This document shows positions 57,648 to 58,353 of a stretch of DNA of 58,353 nt, piece after piece. The stretch is taken from the NCBI GenBank assembly GCA_002842145.1, contig PHCF01000085.1:1-58353 (forward strand), written 5' to 3'. A model generated the notes under the pieces. It did no database searches. It saw nothing but the letters and a program-made list of their open reading frames with translations, and was not told where the DNA came from. Position numbers and translations under genes: made by a program. Every line of letters begins with the position of its first letter. Within the stretch, counting starts at the first letter, position 1. This stretch comes from Betaproteobacteria bacterium HGW-Betaproteobacteria-6 (GTDB taxonomy: Bacteria; Pseudomonadota; Gammaproteobacteria; Burkholderiales; Rhodocyclaceae).

Positions 57648-57690
57648 CCATTTCATTTTTGGCCTTTTCCCCCGGTTGACCGTGAGAATC
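57648..57690 (+). repeat. Copy 10 of the dispersed GTTGACCG element, overlapping the yceI start
   Basis: A full copy: CATTTCATTTTTGGCC, TTTTC, CCCCGGTTGACCGTGAGAATC. The GTG of GACCGTG is the likely start codon of the YceI gene. There is no separate ribosome site, because the element occupies that place. Confidence 0.8.
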
Positions 57691-58239
57691 CTCTCCACCC
57701 TCCTTTTCGCAGCCTGCCTGGCCTCGGCCCAGGCCGCCGAATACACCATCGACCCGGCGCACACCTACGCCAGCTTCGAAGTCGACCACCTTGGTTTTTC
57801 GACGCAGCGCGGCCAGTTCAACCGGAGCAGCGGCATTGTCGAATTCGACCCGGAGGAGAAGACCGGCCGCATCGACATCAGCATCGAAACCGCCTCGCTC
57901 GACACCGGCTTTGCATTGCGCGACGACGTACTGCGCGGCGACGACTGGTTCAAGGCCAAGGATTACCCCTACATTTTCTTTCGCAGCCAGAAGCTGATTT
58001 TCACCGAGGAAAAACTCAGCGCCGTCGACGGCATCCTCGTCATGCTCGGCGAAATCCGCCCGATGCGCCTCGAGGTCAGCCGCTTCAAATGCGGCCTCAA
58101 TCTGGCCAGCCGCAAGCGCGGCTGCGGTGCCGACGCCACCGGCGTGCTGCGCCGCTCCGAATTCGGCCTGAGCAACGGCCTGCCTTTCATCGGCGACGAA
58201 GTCCGCCTGCGCGTCCAGGTCGAAGCCTACCTGCCCTGA
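57682..58239 (+). CDS. YceI-family periplasmic protein
   Basis: A 185-residue lipocalin-like protein that binds isoprenoid-type lipids. The GTG at 57682 gives a signal peptide (MRILSTLLFAACLASAQA) followed by AEYTIDPAHTYASFEVDHLGFSTQRGQF, DISIETASLDTG, the second block DYPYIFFRSQKL and the ending LSNGLPFIGDEVRLRVQVEAYLP. The longer in-frame ATG at 57592 would lose the signal peptide. The start codon is formed by the upstream repeat. Confidence 0.88.
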   Translation: MRILSTLLFAACLASAQAAEYTIDPAHTYASFEVDHLGFSTQRGQFNRSSGIVEFDPEEKTGRIDISIETASLDTGFALRDDVLRGDDWFKAKDYPYIFFRSQKLIFTEEKLSAVDGILVMLGEIRPMRLEVSRFKCGLNLASRKRGCGADATGVLRRSEFGLSNGLPFIGDEVRLRVQVEAYLP

Positions 58240-58329
58240 ACATCGTCGGGACCCAGGCACTAAAGTCATGTGCTAACGGCCTGTTTCTGCGAAAATAGCA
58301 CCCCCCTTTTGCTGTTCCCGGACACCCCA

Positions 58330-58353
58330 ATGCCACCCCATCCCGCCATCGCC
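58330..58353 (+). CDS. Possible start of a further gene, cut by the window edge
   Basis: The last 24 bases from ATG 58330 read MPPHPAIA in frame. Only eight codons are visible, so identity cannot be given. The preceding 90 bases hold no other gene. Confidence 0.25.

Overview
The window is about 58 kb of GC-rich, densely coding chromosome from a betaproteobacterium. Protein style and gene order (hemA/prfA/prmC/grxD; ftsY-ftsE-ftsX; rsmD-coaD-ferredoxin; mutM, lolB-ispE-tRNA-Gln-prs-rplY-pth-ychF; argH opposite algZ-algR) point to Rhodocyclales, most like Dechloromonas/Azonexus. That assignment is inference from gene content, not from a database search. There is no phage, IS element, CRISPR array or secretion island. 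No stretch above 300 bases lacks a gene.

Layout. 1-5.8 kb: the 5' part of hemC, a TPMT-type methyltransferase, an exported basic protein, pepN, a response regulator and a membrane glutaredoxin. 6-9.2 kb: an osmotic module, a phosphatase/glucosylglycerol-phosphate synthase gene divergent from an MscS channel across an AT-rich promoter with palindromes. 9.2-19 kb: algR-algZ, argH, an OsmC-like gene, a prmC-grxD fusion, prfA, a REC-GGDEF protein, hemA and a Pal-like lipoprotein. 19-25.6 kb: amtB behind a sigma-54 promoter and NtrC-type sites, mltA, an ATPase, a Nudix-ThiE fusion, yacG-zapD-coaE. 25.6-37.8 kb: a SPOR protein, a TrpB-like enzyme, a DOMON-like/NamZ pair, two large convergent hybrid sensor kinases and an FAD oxidoreductase. 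37.8-44.8 kb: ftsX-ftsE-ftsY, two M16 peptidases around a small membrane protein, rsmD-coaD, ferredoxin. 44.8-58.4 kb: a dynamin-like GTPase, mutM, a TPR protein, lolB-ispE, prs, rplY, pth, ychF, a GGDEF-EAL protein, a membrane aminopropyltransferase-like protein and a YceI protein.

Two things stand out. First, a short dispersed element of about 35-40 bp occurs about ten times. It has a GATTTTGGCC-like block, a T-run, then CCGGTTGACCGTGG. Most copies sit just downstream of a stop codon, always with the GTTGACCGT end facing that gene; two sit inside the 3' ends of genes, and one supplies a start codon. I know of no description of it. Second, at least seven loci carry what look like clean deletions, probably tens to a couple of hundred bases long: ggpPS, argH, prmC-grxD, the second M16 gene, tRNA-Gln/prs, rplY and pth. 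Several of these are normally indispensable, so assembly error is the leading explanation, but the junctions deserve checking.

Other themes are c-di-GMP and two-component signalling (three GGDEF/EAL or hybrid kinase systems), cell-wall turnover (mltA, namZ), and repeated use of TTG starts overlapping the upstream stop as TTGA.
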